The notes: a model not told the origin generated them from the sequence alone. A stretch of 64,000 nucleotides of DNA from Flagellimonas chongwuensis (GCF_013376415.1 NZ_WYET01000004.1:310001-374000), one strand, 5' to 3'. Counted from the stretch's first letter, positions 36,792-49,294 are shown. Made by a program: numbers and translations.

Positions 36792-37964
36792 ATGGGTAAA
36801 GATAAGGTAGAAATTTTTGACACAACACTAAGAGATGGAGAACAAGTTCCAGGGTGTAAACTGGATACTGAACAAAAATTGATCATTGCCAAACGACTGG
36901 ATGAACTCGGAGTTGATGTGATCGAAGCAGGTTTCCCCATATCCAGCCCTGGTGATTTCAAATCAGTGAACGAGATTGCAAAACTGGTCAAAAATGCTAC
37001 CGTATGTGGATTGACCCGCGCCGTAAAAAAAGATATTGAAGTGGCTGCTGAAGCCATCAAAGACGCTAAAAGACCAAGAATACATACCGGAATCGGAACT
37101 TCCGAATCCCACATCAAATACAAATTCAACTCAACACAAGATAAGATTATTGAGCGTGCCGTTGATGCGGTAGCCTATGCCAAGACTTTTGTGGAAGATG
37201 TGGAATTCTATGCTGAAGACGCTGGACGAACCGACAACGAATTTTTAGCTCGAATTTGTGAAGCTGTCATAAAAGCTGGGGCAACCGTACTTAACATCCC
37301 TGATACAACAGGATATTGCCTTCCAGAGGAATATGGCGCTAAAATGAAATACTTAAAAGAAAATGTGACCGGTATTGATAAAGCCATTCTTTCTTGCCAC
37401 TGTCACAACGATCTTGGTTTGGCCACGGCCAACTCCATTGCAGGGGTAATCAACGGTGCCAGACAAATTGAATGTACCATCAACGGTATCGGTGAGAGAG
37501 CCGGCAATACTTCTTTGGAAGAGGTGGTAATGATTATGAGACAACATCCACATTTAAATTTGGATACCAACATCAACAGTCAATTGTTGTGGGACACTAG
37601 CACCATGGTTTCCCAAAAAATGGGAATGCCAGTACAGCCCAATAAAGCTATTGTGGGCTCCAATGCCTTTGCCCATAGCTCTGGAATCCACCAAGACGGT
37701 GTAATCAAACGTAGGGAAACTTACGAAATCATCGACCCTAAGGATGTCGGTGTGAGTGAATCCTCTATTGTTTTGACTGCTAGAAGTGGGCGTGCTGCCT
37801 TGGCCTACAGAGCTAAAAAGGTAGGTTATGAACTTACTAAGCTTCAATTGGACACTGTGTATGAAAACTTCTTGAAATACGCGGACGTGAAGAAGGAGAT
37901 TTTGGATGAAGATATCCACGAGATTGTTGAAACCAGCAATGTTGGAATGAAAAGTTTGGCGTAA
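36792..37964 (+). CDS. leuA: 2-isopropylmalate synthase, short form
   Basis: 390 residues with the DRE-TIM metallolyase core: [14 protein letters not shown] at the N-terminus, [14 protein letters not shown] with the metal-binding HxH, and [14 protein letters not shown]. It condenses 2-oxoisovalerate with acetyl-CoA in leucine synthesis. The C-terminal leucine-binding regulatory domain of full LeuA (about 510 residues) is missing; the protein ends shortly after the catalytic accessory region. Homocitrate synthase is an alternative, but leuB lies 12 bases downstream. leuC and leuD are not in the window. Confidence 0.92.
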   Translation: MGKDKVEIFDTTLRDGEQVPGCKLDTEQKLIIAKRLDELGVDVIEAGFPISSPGDFKSVNEIAKLVKNATVCGLTRAVKKDIEVAAEAIKDAKRPRIHTGIGTSESHIKYKFNSTQDKIIERAVDAVAYAKTFVEDVEFYAEDAGRTDNEFLARICEAVIKAGATVLNIPDTTGYCLPEEYGAKMKYLKENVTGIDKAILSCHCHNDLGLATANSIAGVINGARQIECTINGIGERAGNTSLEEVVMIMRQHPHLNLDTNINSQLLWDTSTMVSQKMGMPVQPNKAIVGSNAFAHSSGIHQDGVIKRRETYEIIDPKDVGVSESSIVLTARSGRAALAYRAKKVGYELTKLQLDTVYENFLKYADVKKEILDEDIHEIVETSNVGMKSLA

Positions 37965-37976
37965 CACACGTATCGT

Positions 37977-39095
37977 ATGACATTGAAAATTGCATTGCTC
38001 CCTGGAGATGGTGTGGGCCCCGAAGTGCTGGCCCAGGCTGTCAAATGCCTAGAAGCTGTTGAAGAAACCTTTAATCAACGATTTATATTTAAAGAAGCCC
38101 TTGTTGGTGCCATCGCTATCGACAAAAAAGGAACTCCCCTACCCGATACCACCCTAAAGCTTTGCAAAGAGTCGGATGCCGTGCTTTTTGGCGCCATTGG
38201 CGACCCTAAATACGATAACGACCCAGATGCCAAAGTGCGACCCGAACAGGGCTTGCTCCAATTACGAAAAGAACTAGGCCTTTTCGCCAATATCAGACCT
38301 GTATTGTCACACCCGACTTTGTTGGACAAATCACCCCTAAAAAAGAAAGTGATCAACGGCACCGATTTTGTAATCTACCGTGAACTTACGGGAGGGATTT
38401 ATTTTGGAGAAAAAAAACTGAACGAAGAAGGCACCAAAGCCTCCGACCTTTGCGAGTATACAGAAAAGGAAATAAGCCGTATTGCCCATTTGGCCTTTAA
38501 AGCCGCAAAAGGAAGAAAAAAGAAGCTCACCTTAGTGGACAAAGCCAATGTATTGGAATCTTCCAGGTTGTGGCGCAAAGTTGTGACACGAATTGGGGAA
38601 AGTTACCCCGAAGTGGCATTGGATTTTTTGTTTGTTGACAATGCTGCAATGCAAATTATACTTAACCCTAAACAGTTTGATGTTATTTTAACTGAAAACA
38701 TGTTCGGGGACATTATTTCTGATGAGGGCAGCGTTATCGGTGGTTCCATAGGTTTGTTGGCCTCGGCATCTATAGGTGAAGAAAATGCTTTGTTCGAGCC
38801 TATACACGGCTCATACCCACAAGCCAAGGGCAAGGACATTGCCAACCCCATTGCCTCTATTCTAGCAGCTGCAATGCTTTTGGAGCATTTTGGACTGGCC
38901 GAAGAGGCCTGGGCCATCAAAAAAGCAGTGGACAAATCACTAAAAAAAGGAATTGTAACTCCGGATTTAAAGGAAAACAGCCAATACGGCACCAATCAAG
39001 TTGGTGATTTTATTGCACACAATATTGTAGATATTGAAGATGACACCCTTATGAACGATGAAAATATCGATTTGGGCAAATCGACCATTATATAG
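37977..39095 (+). CDS. leuB: 3-isopropylmalate dehydrogenase
   Basis: 372 residues; NAD-dependent oxidative decarboxylation of 3-isopropylmalate. LLPGDGVGPEV, LLQLRKELGLFANIRPV (substrate arginines), YRELTGGIYFGEKK, NMFGDIISDEGSVIGGSIGLL and FEPIHGSYPQAKGKDIANP are intact. It is the second gene of a leuAB operon and overlaps the convergent lipoprotein gene by 8 bases. Confidence 0.97.
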   Translation: MTLKIALLPGDGVGPEVLAQAVKCLEAVEETFNQRFIFKEALVGAIAIDKKGTPLPDTTLKLCKESDAVLFGAIGDPKYDNDPDAKVRPEQGLLQLRKELGLFANIRPVLSHPTLLDKSPLKKKVINGTDFVIYRELTGGIYFGEKKLNEEGTKASDLCEYTEKEISRIAHLAFKAAKGRKKKLTLVDKANVLESSRLWRKVVTRIGESYPEVALDFLFVDNAAMQIILNPKQFDVILTENMFGDIISDEGSVIGGSIGLLASASIGEENALFEPIHGSYPQAKGKDIANPIASILAAAMLLEHFGLAEEAWAIKKAVDKSLKKGIVTPDLKENSQYGTNQVGDFIAHNIVDIEDDTLMNDENIDLGKSTII

Positions 39096-40344
39096 TTTCG
39101 CTATTTTCTTCAGTCTCCTTTGAGGATGTCAGCTCTTGAATGGTTTTATTGAACTCCTCTTTGAATTCGATAAACTTTTCACCAGTCGCCGGTCCATTAA
39201 AACCTGTGTGAATCTTCTTGACGTTTCCGAATTTATCAATATAAATGGTAGTAGGATATGACAGAATATGGTTCAACATCGGCAACTTCTCGTTGGCCTT
39301 TTGTTTGTTCGATGTCCCGTACTGCGCCAATAGAATAGGATAAGGCACCTCTTCTCGTTCCTTTAATCGGTTTATTCCCTCAAAAGCTTTTTCCTCGGTT
39401 TTGGAATATTCAAATGCCAGTCCCACAAATTGCACATCCAAATCCGGATGGTTCTTAATAAAATCCACATAAAAGCGGGTCTCATCCAAGCAATTGGTGC
39501 ACCACGTGCCCATAATCTGTACAAGAACCGGCTTTCCTTGGAACATAGAATCATCTAAACCTATCATTTGTCCGTCACTATTCGGGAAAGTGAAGTCAAA
39601 TTTATCATAACCTTCACGTAAATAGGTGAGTTCATTTGAATCAGGAAGTTCAAAGGCTTCATTTCTAGCCCCTAGAAACTCCTGAATGGAATGTTGTCCG
39701 GAGTAAAACTTTCCGTCCAAAGTACTATCGGTTACTTGGGCCAAAAAAAGAAATACGTGGGAACCATCAAAAGCGGACAGTTTCATACTATCCCCTGTCA
39801 CCACTCCTTCCAAATAGCGATAATCTCCTGTGTTTGTTCTAAAAGTTCCCTTTACCTCATTGCCGTTCTGCATAAAAATACCCTTGGCAGGGTATTCATC
39901 CTCCGTGTTTACTTTAAAATAGGTTTCCCAAATACCTGAAATGTTCACATCAGCTGGTTTCTCCACATCAAAACGGTCTTGCGGACCATGTACAGCCTTA
40001 AAGGGAACACTACGTTCCTTACTTTCCTCAACAAATTCCCCTGTGATTTCGGTAGCAGTGTACCTTCCTACTATATGACCTTCAAAAATGGGCATACGGA
40101 TATCGATGGAGTCACCATCAAAGGTAAACTCATCAATCTCTACCACCTCTTCGGCATTATATACTTTCATTACATATCCACCTTCATCGTTTTGGGAAAC
40201 TGTAAACTCAAATGGCAGCTTTTGCGACTCCGAAACTTCCATAGTTCCCAGCCAATGACCAATTTTAAGATTTCCTTTCCCTTCTTTTTTGCAAGAGGCC
40301 ATAAGAATCAAAAGCCCCAACATTGCCAACCTGATTCTTCTCAT
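39088..40344 (-). CDS. TlpA/ResA-like thioredoxin-fold lipoprotein
   Basis: 418 residues from the ATG at 40344, which yields a lipoprotein signal (LAMLGLLILMASCKKE). A beta-rich N-terminal domain (about 30-230) precedes a thioredoxin domain with the active site MGTWCTNCLDETR at about residue 285. The N-terminal half resembles DUF4369/lipocalin-like strands. It is likely a periplasmic thiol-disulfide oxidoreductase. The 17 residues encoded upstream of 40344 do not look like a signal and are excluded. Confidence 0.85.
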   Translation of the reverse strand: MRRIRLAMLGLLILMASCKKEGKGNLKIGHWLGTMEVSESQKLPFEFTVSQNDEGGYVMKVYNAEEVVEIDEFTFDGDSIDIRMPIFEGHIVGRYTATEITGEFVEESKERSVPFKAVHGPQDRFDVEKPADVNISGIWETYFKVNTEDEYPAKGIFMQNGNEVKGTFRTNTGDYRYLEGVVTGDSMKLSAFDGSHVFLFLAQVTDSTLDGKFYSGQHSIQEFLGARNEAFELPDSNELTYLREGYDKFDFTFPNSDGQMIGLDDSMFQGKPVLVQIMGTWCTNCLDETRFYVDFIKNHPDLDVQFVGLAFEYSKTEEKAFEGINRLKEREEVPYPILLAQYGTSNKQKANEKLPMLNHILSYPTTIYIDKFGNVKKIHTGFNGPATGEKFIEFKEEFNKTIQELTSSKETEENSETI

Positions 40345-40423
40345 AAAATGAAAGATTTTACCTAAATGTAGGGAATACATTTTAAAACAGAGCATTTCTA
40401 TAGGTTTATGGTTATTATTATCG

Positions 40424-40454
40424 TTGAATCTGTTCCCCTATTGTTATATATTTG
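40424..40454 (+). promoter_or_regulatory. Promoter of pheT
   Basis: TTG at 40424-40426 and TATATTTG at 40447-40454 with a 20-base spacer: a textbook Bacteroidota promoter, 19 bases before the ATG. Confidence 0.75.
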
Positions 40455-40473
40455 TGCCCTCTAAAAATGGGCT

Positions 40474-42885
40474 ATGAAGATTTCTTATAACTGGTTAAAA
40501 CAATTTTTACAAATTGATTGGGACGCTCAAAAAACAGGCGAACTGTTAACTGATCTCGGACTTGAGGTTGAGGGCATATCTCAATTTGAATCAGTTAAGG
40601 GTGGATTGAAAGGTATTGTAGTAGGACATGTTCTTACTTGTGAAAAGCACCCAAATGCAGATAAGCTAAAACTAACTACAGTAGATATAGGCCAAGAGGC
40701 ACCGTTGCAGATTGTTTGTGGCGCCCCCAACGTAGCCGCCGGACAAAAAGTACCTGTTGCCACTGTTGGAACTACGCTCTACACCCCAGAAGGTGAAGCT
40801 TGGGTCATCAAGAAAGGGAAAATTCGTGGTGAGGTAAGTGAGGGTATGATCTGTGCCGAAGACGAAATAGGTGTTGGTGAAAGCCATGATGGAATTATGG
40901 TACTCAATGAGGAATTAATCTCTGGCACCCCTTGTTCCAAAGTTTTTGATATTGAAAATGACGAGGTTTTTGAAATAGGCCTTACCCCTAACCGGGCCGA
41001 TGCCATGAGTCATTTTGGAGTGGCGCGTGACCTTAAGGCTGGTTTGGAGCAAAAAGAAATCCAAAAAGAACTCGTTACCCCTTCCGTAAGTAACTTTTCT
41101 ATTGACAACCGCTCTTTAAAGGTAGACGTAGAGGTTATGGAAAGCAACCTTGCTCCAAGATATTGCGGTGTAACCATAAGTAATCTAGTAGTACAGGATT
41201 CTCCAGATTGGTTAAAAAACAGGCTAAAATCCATTGGATTGGCCCCAATAAACAATGTTGTGGACGTCACCAATTATGTGCTTCACGAACTGGGCCAGCC
41301 ATTGCATGCCTTTGATGCATTTAAAATAAAAGGTAACAAAGTAGAGGTAAAAACTTTGCCAAGTGGCACCAAATTCACCACTTTGGATGGTGTTGAACGC
41401 GAATTGCACGAAGACGACCTTATGATTTGTGATGCGGGAACCCCAATGTGCATTGCTGGTGTTTTTGGTGGACTTCACTCCGGGGTTACGGAACACACTA
41501 CTTCCATATTTTTGGAAAGTGCCTACTTTGACTCTGTTTCGATTAGAAAGACGGCCAAAAGACACGGTCTAAACACGGATGCTTCATTTAGGTTTGAAAG
41601 GGGCATCGATATCAATTTGACCAAATATGCCTTGAAAAGAGCCGCCTTATTGATAAGAGAAATCGCCGGCGGATATATCACTTCGGAAATTGTTGACTTA
41701 TTCCCCAAAAAGCCACAGGATAGACAAGTATTCTTGACCTTCAATAAAATTCACTCATTGATTGGCCAGGAAATTCCTCAGGACACTATCAAATCTATTC
41801 TTTCCTCTCTGGAAATCCGCATCAACAATGTAACCGAATCGGGGCTTGGATTAACCATCCCAACCTATAGGGTGGATGTAACAAGGGAGGTTGATGTTAT
41901 CGAGGAAATCCTAAGGGTTTATGGCTATAACAACATTGACTTCAAGGAGAAATTGAACGCATCCATTGCCAAAACATCTCGTTTTGAAAACTACAGAATC
42001 CAAGATGTGGTAGGAAACATGCTTGCTGCAAAAGGTTTTTATGAAATAATGACCAATAGCTTGGTTTCGTCTGAACTTACCACAGATGACAACAGTGCTG
42101 TTGAGATGTTGAATCCATTAAGTTCCGACTTATCGGTGCTACGCACCTCCATGCTTCATTCCGGACTTCAAACGGTAAGTTATAACCACAATAGGCAAAA
42201 AACTGACCTTAAGTTGTTCGAGTTCGGAAAAACCTATCACAAATTGGATGGGAAGCATACGGAGAAACAACATTTGGCAATCTTTATCTCAGGCGACCGC
42301 AGCCAGAACAGTTGGTCGGTGGCCTCTAAAAAATCAGAGTTTTTCTATCTGAAAGGTATTGTTGACAATGTTTTAGAGCGTTTAGGGTTAAGAGACATCG
42401 ATACAAAACCATTGACCGAATCAGGTTATGCTGAGGGGATATCTTATATGAAGAACGACAAGGTCTTGGTATCGCTTGGTTTAGTGGGCAAGGCGGACAT
42501 CAAAAAGTTTGACATTAAACAGGAAGTGTTCTTTGCGGACTTGGATTGGGATGCCATTCTGGAATCCGTAAGCACGCAAAATGTTTCTTTCAAAGAAATT
42601 CCAAAGTTCCCAGAGGTGACCCGAGATTTTGCACTACTGTTGGACGAATCCATCTCTTTTCAAAAGGTATACGATATTGCTTGGAATACAGAGAAAAAGT
42701 TGCTTAGAAAAGTAAACCTGTTCGATGTGTACACTGGAAAAAACTTGCCCAAAGGCAAAAAATCCTACGCTGTGAGCTTTACATTGATGGATGAAAAGAA
42801 AACGTTGACCGACAAACAAATCGACAAGATCATGGGTAAACTTTTGGCCCAGTATCAAAAGGAATTGGGAGCTGAACTTCGTTAA
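40474..42885 (+). CDS. pheT: Phenylalanine-tRNA ligase beta subunit
   Basis: An 803-residue beta chain of PheRS. In order: an N-terminal tRNA-binding OB domain (GHVLTCEKHPNADKLKL, about 50-66), the B3/B4 core with NNVVDVTNYVLHELGQPLHAFD, the B5 region (IEEILRVYGYNN), and a C-terminal ferredoxin-like anticodon domain (FPEVTRDFALLLDESI to the end). The alpha subunit gene pheS is not adjacent, as is common in Bacteroidota. Confidence 0.98.
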   Translation: MKISYNWLKQFLQIDWDAQKTGELLTDLGLEVEGISQFESVKGGLKGIVVGHVLTCEKHPNADKLKLTTVDIGQEAPLQIVCGAPNVAAGQKVPVATVGTTLYTPEGEAWVIKKGKIRGEVSEGMICAEDEIGVGESHDGIMVLNEELISGTPCSKVFDIENDEVFEIGLTPNRADAMSHFGVARDLKAGLEQKEIQKELVTPSVSNFSIDNRSLKVDVEVMESNLAPRYCGVTISNLVVQDSPDWLKNRLKSIGLAPINNVVDVTNYVLHELGQPLHAFDAFKIKGNKVEVKTLPSGTKFTTLDGVERELHEDDLMICDAGTPMCIAGVFGGLHSGVTEHTTSIFLESAYFDSVSIRKTAKRHGLNTDASFRFERGIDINLTKYALKRAALLIREIAGGYITSEIVDLFPKKPQDRQVFLTFNKIHSLIGQEIPQDTIKSILSSLEIRINNVTESGLGLTIPTYRVDVTREVDVIEEILRVYGYNNIDFKEKLNASIAKTSRFENYRIQDVVGNMLAAKGFYEIMTNSLVSSELTTDDNSAVEMLNPLSSDLSVLRTSMLHSGLQTVSYNHNRQKTDLKLFEFGKTYHKLDGKHTEKQHLAIFISGDRSQNSWSVASKKSEFFYLKGIVDNVLERLGLRDIDTKPLTESGYAEGISYMKNDKVLVSLGLVGKADIKKFDIKQEVFFADLDWDAILESVSTQNVSFKEIPKFPEVTRDFALLLDESISFQKVYDIAWNTEKKLLRKVNLFDVYTGKNLPKGKKSYAVSFTLMDEKKTLTDKQIDKIMGKLLAQYQKELGAELR

Positions 42886-42887
42886 AA

Positions 42888-43427
42888 TTACATCTGAGCT
42901 GGGAGGATAACGCTATCTATTTCATGGACCACACCTTCATTTTCCAGATTTAAGTCTGCAGTTGTAATCCTGGCTGTATTTCCCATGGGGTCGGTAAGCA
43001 CAATGTCATAGCCGTCCAAGTGCGCAATAAGCTTTTTACCCTGCACCGTTGTAAAACTTGCCATACCATTGCCCCTGCCTATTGCACGCAACATACGGGA
43101 AGCAGTAAGTTGGCCTGCAACAATATGATAGGACAACAAAGACTTTAGGGCCCTTTTGTCCTCCGCCTTGATCAACTCGGCTATTTTATTGTTGGAGAAC
43201 TTTTCGAAAGCAGCATCTGACGGAGCAAAAATGGTAAATGGTCCTGACTTTTGAAGCAAAGAGCCCAGTTCAGTTGCGTTTACTGCAGCCAATAAAATTT
43301 TATGATTATCCATTTTGCCCGTATACGAAAGTGCATTGGATGTGTTTTGAGCAGTGGTGTAAAATGACAATGCCAGACAAAGGCCTAGCAAGAATTTGGT
43401 TGCGGGGGTATTCATGTGGTTGGTCAA
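42888..43427 (-). CDS. Secreted fasciclin-domain protein
   Basis: 179 residues, or 175 if translation begins at the second ATG. A signal peptide (FLLGLCLALSFYTTAQ) is followed by one FAS1 domain with the H1 and H2 boxes: GPFTIFAPSDAAFEKF and LTASRMLRAIGRG, ending VVHEIDSVILP. FAS1 proteins are usually adhesive. It is convergent with pheT. Confidence 0.92.
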   Translation of the reverse strand: MTNHMNTPATKFLLGLCLALSFYTTAQNTSNALSYTGKMDNHKILLAAVNATELGSLLQKSGPFTIFAPSDAAFEKFSNNKIAELIKAEDKRALKSLLSYHIVAGQLTASRMLRAIGRGNGMASFTTVQGKKLIAHLDGYDIVLTDPMGNTARITTADLNLENEGVVHEIDSVILPAQM

Positions 43428-43555
43428 ATTATAGGGCTTCTCTTAGTATGATTATACGATTAACTACCAAAAACGTCGATAAGATACACCTTTTTTTGCT
43501 TACTTGGTTCAATTAATTTTCACCCGTAATTCCATTTAACAGAAACTTAACGCCA

Positions 43556-46038
<2,483 letters not shown>

Positions 46039-46108
46039 TTAAACGATGGAAAATCACCGTTTGACAACTTTTAACTACCCCTTAACAAGTTTAGCTTCTT
46101 GGGTTGCT

Positions 46109-46116
46109 TACATTTG
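46109..46116 (+). promoter_or_regulatory. -7 box TACATTTG before the 46143 lipoprotein gene
   Basis: An exact TAnnTTTG match 26 bases before the chosen ATG. It lies inside the longer open frame that starts at 46104, which argues against that upstream start. Confidence 0.55.
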
Positions 46117-46142
46117 AAAGTCAAATAGATTGGTATCTATAT

Positions 46143-47531
46143 ATGGTAAGATTTTTACTAAGCCTCACTTTTATTTCTTCAATTGTATCGTGCTCAGATA
46201 CCCCTGAGAACAATTCCACTGTGTTTTTTGGTGGTGAAATTGTAAACCCTACAAGTGATTATGTGGTTCTTTACCACAAAGATAACTTTGTGGATTCCGT
46301 AAAGCTCGATGAAAAAAATCACTTTTCTTTTCAGCTCGATACCTTAGAAGATGGCTTATATCATTTTGACCATACGCCTGAGCTTCAATATGTGTATTTG
46401 AGCAAGGGAGACAGTCTTGTTGCGCGCCTCAATACGGTAGAGTTTGATGAATCACTTGTGTTTTCCGGAAAAGGAAGCGAAATCAACAACTTTCTGATTG
46501 AAATTTTTTTACAAAATGAAAGTGACGAGGAACTGATAAAAGACTATTATAGTCTTGACCCGGAGGCTTTCAGCCATAAAATCGACTCCCTACACAAGGA
46601 TAAATTGGCCTTGTTGACCGAATTGAGTTCTGACGACCAATTGTCCCCCAAAGCTTTGGCCATGGGCAAGGCTTCCGTGTATTACAACACTTTTATTACC
46701 AAGGAAAAATATCCTTTCTATCATAAAAAGAAAACAGGGGAAGAAACCATACACGATCTCAGCAACGAATTTTACAGTTACCGAAAAGAGATAGATTTCA
46801 ACAATAAGGATTTAACCTATTTAAAACCTTATTTTGATTTCATGAAATGGTATATAGGCAACGTTTCTTATATGACTTGCCTGGATGACTGTTCCAGTAA
46901 TAAAAAACCTGTAAGCGACCGCTTGCATTTCAATCAACACAAGCTTGCCATTGTAGATAGCATTGTTATTGAAAAGGAATTGAGAAACAACCTTTTCCGT
47001 AATATTGCCGTGGATTATTTAAAGTGGGAACATAATCCGGACAACGAATCCGTGGCTTTTATAGATAAGTTCAAGACGCTATCTATAAACGAAGAGCACG
47101 AACAAGAGATCGAACTTTTATACAAGGGAATACAAAATCTTCAACCCAACAATACCATCCCGGATATTGCCGTTGTAAATTTCAATGACGAGAAAATATC
47201 ATTAAAGGATTTAGCAAGCAAAAAAGAGAATACCGTCTTCTATTTCTGGACAGCGGGGCAAAAAGGACACTTTAGAAATATAAGCAAACACATTGCTGAG
47301 CTAGAAGGAAAATATCCGAATCATAACTTTTTGGGCATCAATCTAAGAACCAGCCACTCGCAGTGGAAACAACTCATGAGCGAGAACAATTTGGACAAGG
47401 AGAAACAATTCTACGGAGAAAATTTTAAGGAGCTACAAATGGCCATGATCATTGATGGTCTCAACAAATGTGTCATCACTAAAGATACCGTTGTGGTGGA
47501 CGGCTTTGCCAATCTTTACACTTCCCTATAA
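46143..47531 (+). CDS. Thioredoxin-fold lipoprotein without a CxxC motif
   Basis: 462 residues from the ATG at 46143, giving the signal LLSLTFISSIVSCSD. Residues 30-140 are DUF4369-like strands, 150-320 are helical, and 340-462 resemble a TlpA/thioredoxin fold (IPDIAVVNFNDEKISLKDLA, TVFYFWTAGQKGHFRNI). Where TlpA proteins have WCxxC this one reads FWTAGQKG, so it cannot do dithiol chemistry. It may act as a binding protein. A terminator shared with the transaldolase gene follows. Confidence 0.78.
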   Translation: MVRFLLSLTFISSIVSCSDTPENNSTVFFGGEIVNPTSDYVVLYHKDNFVDSVKLDEKNHFSFQLDTLEDGLYHFDHTPELQYVYLSKGDSLVARLNTVEFDESLVFSGKGSEINNFLIEIFLQNESDEELIKDYYSLDPEAFSHKIDSLHKDKLALLTELSSDDQLSPKALAMGKASVYYNTFITKEKYPFYHKKKTGEETIHDLSNEFYSYRKEIDFNNKDLTYLKPYFDFMKWYIGNVSYMTCLDDCSSNKKPVSDRLHFNQHKLAIVDSIVIEKELRNNLFRNIAVDYLKWEHNPDNESVAFIDKFKTLSINEEHEQEIELLYKGIQNLQPNNTIPDIAVVNFNDEKISLKDLASKKENTVFYFWTAGQKGHFRNISKHIAELEGKYPNHNFLGINLRTSHSQWKQLMSENNLDKEKQFYGENFKELQMAMIIDGLNKCVITKDTVVVDGFANLYTSL

Positions 47532-47535
47532 ATAA

Positions 47536-47575
47536 AAAAGCCCCAAACTTTAGTTCAGGGCTTCTTTACTTTTAT
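47536..47575. terminator. Bidirectional terminator
   Basis: AAGCCC/GGGCTT with inner AACT/AGTT pairs, flanked by an A run and a T-rich run. It separates the convergent genes ending at 47531 and 47589. Confidence 0.75.
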
Positions 47576-47588
47576 TTTGATTCCTTAA

Positions 47589-48245
47589 TTAGGAATTTCC
47601 TTTTTTGTAATCTTCCAAGAATTTGGCCAATCCAATATCGGTCAATGGGTGTTTCAACAATCCATCAATAGAAGATAATGGTCCAGTCATAACATCGGCT
47701 CCCAATTTAGCACAGTCGATTACGTGCATGGTGTGACGGATAGATGCGGCCAATATTTCAGTTTCAAAACCGTAGTTGTCATAAATCAAACGGATTTCAG
47801 CAATCAAGTTAAGACCGTCCGTTGAAATATCGTCCAACCTTCCCAAGAACGGAGAAACATAAGTTGCTCCTGCTTTGGCAGCCAATAAAGCCTGACCTGG
47901 TGAAAACACCAAAGTACAGTTAGTGCGAATGCCTTTATCTGAAAAATATTTCAATGCCTTTACACCATCCTTGATCATGGGGACTTTCACTACAATCTGC
48001 TCATGCAGTTCGGCTAGCTCCTCCCCTTCTTTGATCATTCCGTCAAAATCGGTGGATACTACTTCCGCAGAAACATCTCCATCCACAATATTGCAGATGT
48101 CCACGTAGTGCTTTAAAATATTATCCTTTCCTGTAATACCTTCTTTCGCCATTAGGGAAGGGTTGGTGGTAACTCCATCCAACACACCAAGTTCTTGTGC
48201 TTCCTTAATTTGGTCAAGGTTGGCAGTATCAATAAAAAACTTCAT
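47589..48245 (-). CDS. Transaldolase / fructose-6-phosphate aldolase-like (TalC/Fsa type)
   Basis: A 218-residue small transaldolase barrel. [22 protein letters not shown], the Schiff-base lysine in [24 protein letters not shown] and [10 protein letters not shown] are all present. It belongs to the pentose phosphate pathway, or may cleave fructose 6-phosphate; the two activities cannot be separated by sequence inspection. It is probably monocistronic. Confidence 0.93.
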   Translation of the reverse strand: MKFFIDTANLDQIKEAQELGVLDGVTTNPSLMAKEGITGKDNILKHYVDICNIVDGDVSAEVVSTDFDGMIKEGEELAELHEQIVVKVPMIKDGVKALKYFSDKGIRTNCTLVFSPGQALLAAKAGATYVSPFLGRLDDISTDGLNLIAEIRLIYDNYGFETEILAASIRHTMHVIDCAKLGADVMTGPLSSIDGLLKHPLTDIGLAKFLEDYKKGNS

Positions 48246-48284
48246 TTCTAAGTATTTATAATTTGTTCGCTAATACCTGTAAAA

Positions 48285-49100
48285 TTACAACTTATAATGG
48301 TTGAGGAGTAACTTTTCGTAGACTTTGTCCGGTAAAATCTTCTTTAATCTAAGGGAAAACTTTTGTAAAAACGCTCCAACGGGGTTGTGCACCTTCGGTT
48401 TTTTCTGGTTGATAATTTTATAAACGGCCTCGGCTACCTGAATTGGGTCACCCCCACTATCCACATCCTCGTCGATTCCTTTAAGGGTTTGACCATATTT
48501 TTCTTCGTAGGCAGAACCTTTGATCACAGGGGAATGATACCTCCCAGATGCTATATTGGTAGCAAAATCACCCGGTGCCACATTGGTGATGGTTATGTCG
48601 AAATCCTTGGTTTCCATTCGAAGTGCTTCCGTAATCAGCCCCAAAGCGCCTTTTGTAGCGGAATAGAATCCCCTGAAGGGCAACCCCATATATCCTGCAA
48701 TGGATGTTATATTGATAATGGCTCCACTACCCTGTTTACGCATTTGTGGCAAAACAGCCTTCATCACATGTACCGGGCCATGAAAGTTGGTGTCAAATAC
48801 ATGAAGGATTTCTTCATGTGGAGTTTCTTCAATAGGTCCGGTGATACCGACGCCAGCATTGTTGATCAACACATCGAGTCTATTCTCTTTGGATATCACA
48901 TACGATACTGCCTTTTGAATGCTTTCCACATCCTTAACATTTAATTGAACAAGTTCAAATTCCTTAAAATCGGGGTAGTTTTTTGGATTTCGCGTAGTAC
49001 CGTAAACGGTAAATCCTTTTTGGGTCAAATACGTTCCGATGGATTTACCAATACCTGAAGAACCGCCGGTGATCAGTACAACTTTTTTATCCATGATCAT
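48285..49100 (-). CDS. Short-chain dehydrogenase/reductase
   Basis: About 271 residues with a classical SDR layout: VVLITGGSSGIGKSIGTYL for NAD(P), LINNAGVG, the catalytic Ser in INITSIAGYMG and YSATKGALGL (Tyr and Lys). An Arg in TTRN after the second strand favours NADPH. The substrate is unknown. The frame stays open upstream to 49127, but that part overlaps the SRP RNA and its T run, so the ATG at 49100 (or 49094) is the likely start. Confidence 0.88.
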   Translation of the reverse strand: MIMDKKVVLITGGSSGIGKSIGTYLTQKGFTVYGTTRNPKNYPDFKEFELVQLNVKDVESIQKAVSYVISKENRLDVLINNAGVGITGPIEETPHEEILHVFDTNFHGPVHVMKAVLPQMRKQGSGAIINITSIAGYMGLPFRGFYSATKGALGLITEALRMETKDFDITITNVAPGDFATNIASGRYHSPVIKGSAYEEKYGQTLKGIDEDVDSGGDPIQVAEAVYKIINQKKPKVHNPVGAFLQKFSLRLKKILPDKVYEKLLLNHYKL

Positions 49101-49115
49101 CTGATTTTTGGGTAC

Positions 49116-49216
49116 AAAAAAAGGCAAGCTACCTACATCGCACCGCTACGACCGCATACCCTTGCTGCGTTCCCGCCCTGAGGGATTCTGCAGGAGCTGG
49201 TCGTGTAGGACTTGCC
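49116..49216 (-). ncRNA. ffs: Signal recognition particle RNA, small bacterial type (4.5S)
   Basis: On the minus strand 49216-49123 folds into one long hairpin. GGCAAG pairs with CTTGCC, CCTACA with TGTAGG, and CGACC with GGTCG. The apex carries the conserved Ffh-binding motif CAGGGCGGGAACGCAGCAAGG. A run of seven Ts (49122-49116) directly after the closing stem acts as terminator. It binds Ffh and targets nascent membrane proteins. Confidence 0.93.
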
Positions 49217-49221
49217 GGTTG

Positions 49222-49251
49222 CAAATATACGACCTTTTATATTTGTGGCAA
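49222..49251 (-). promoter_or_regulatory. Promoter of ffs
   Basis: On the minus strand TTG (49251-49249), 19 bases, then TATATTTG (49229-49222), five bases before the RNA 5' end. Both elements are exact. Confidence 0.8.
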
Positions 49252-49294
49252 TCCCAATTGATTCTTAATTTCGGTGTTTCACGATTAACGATTT

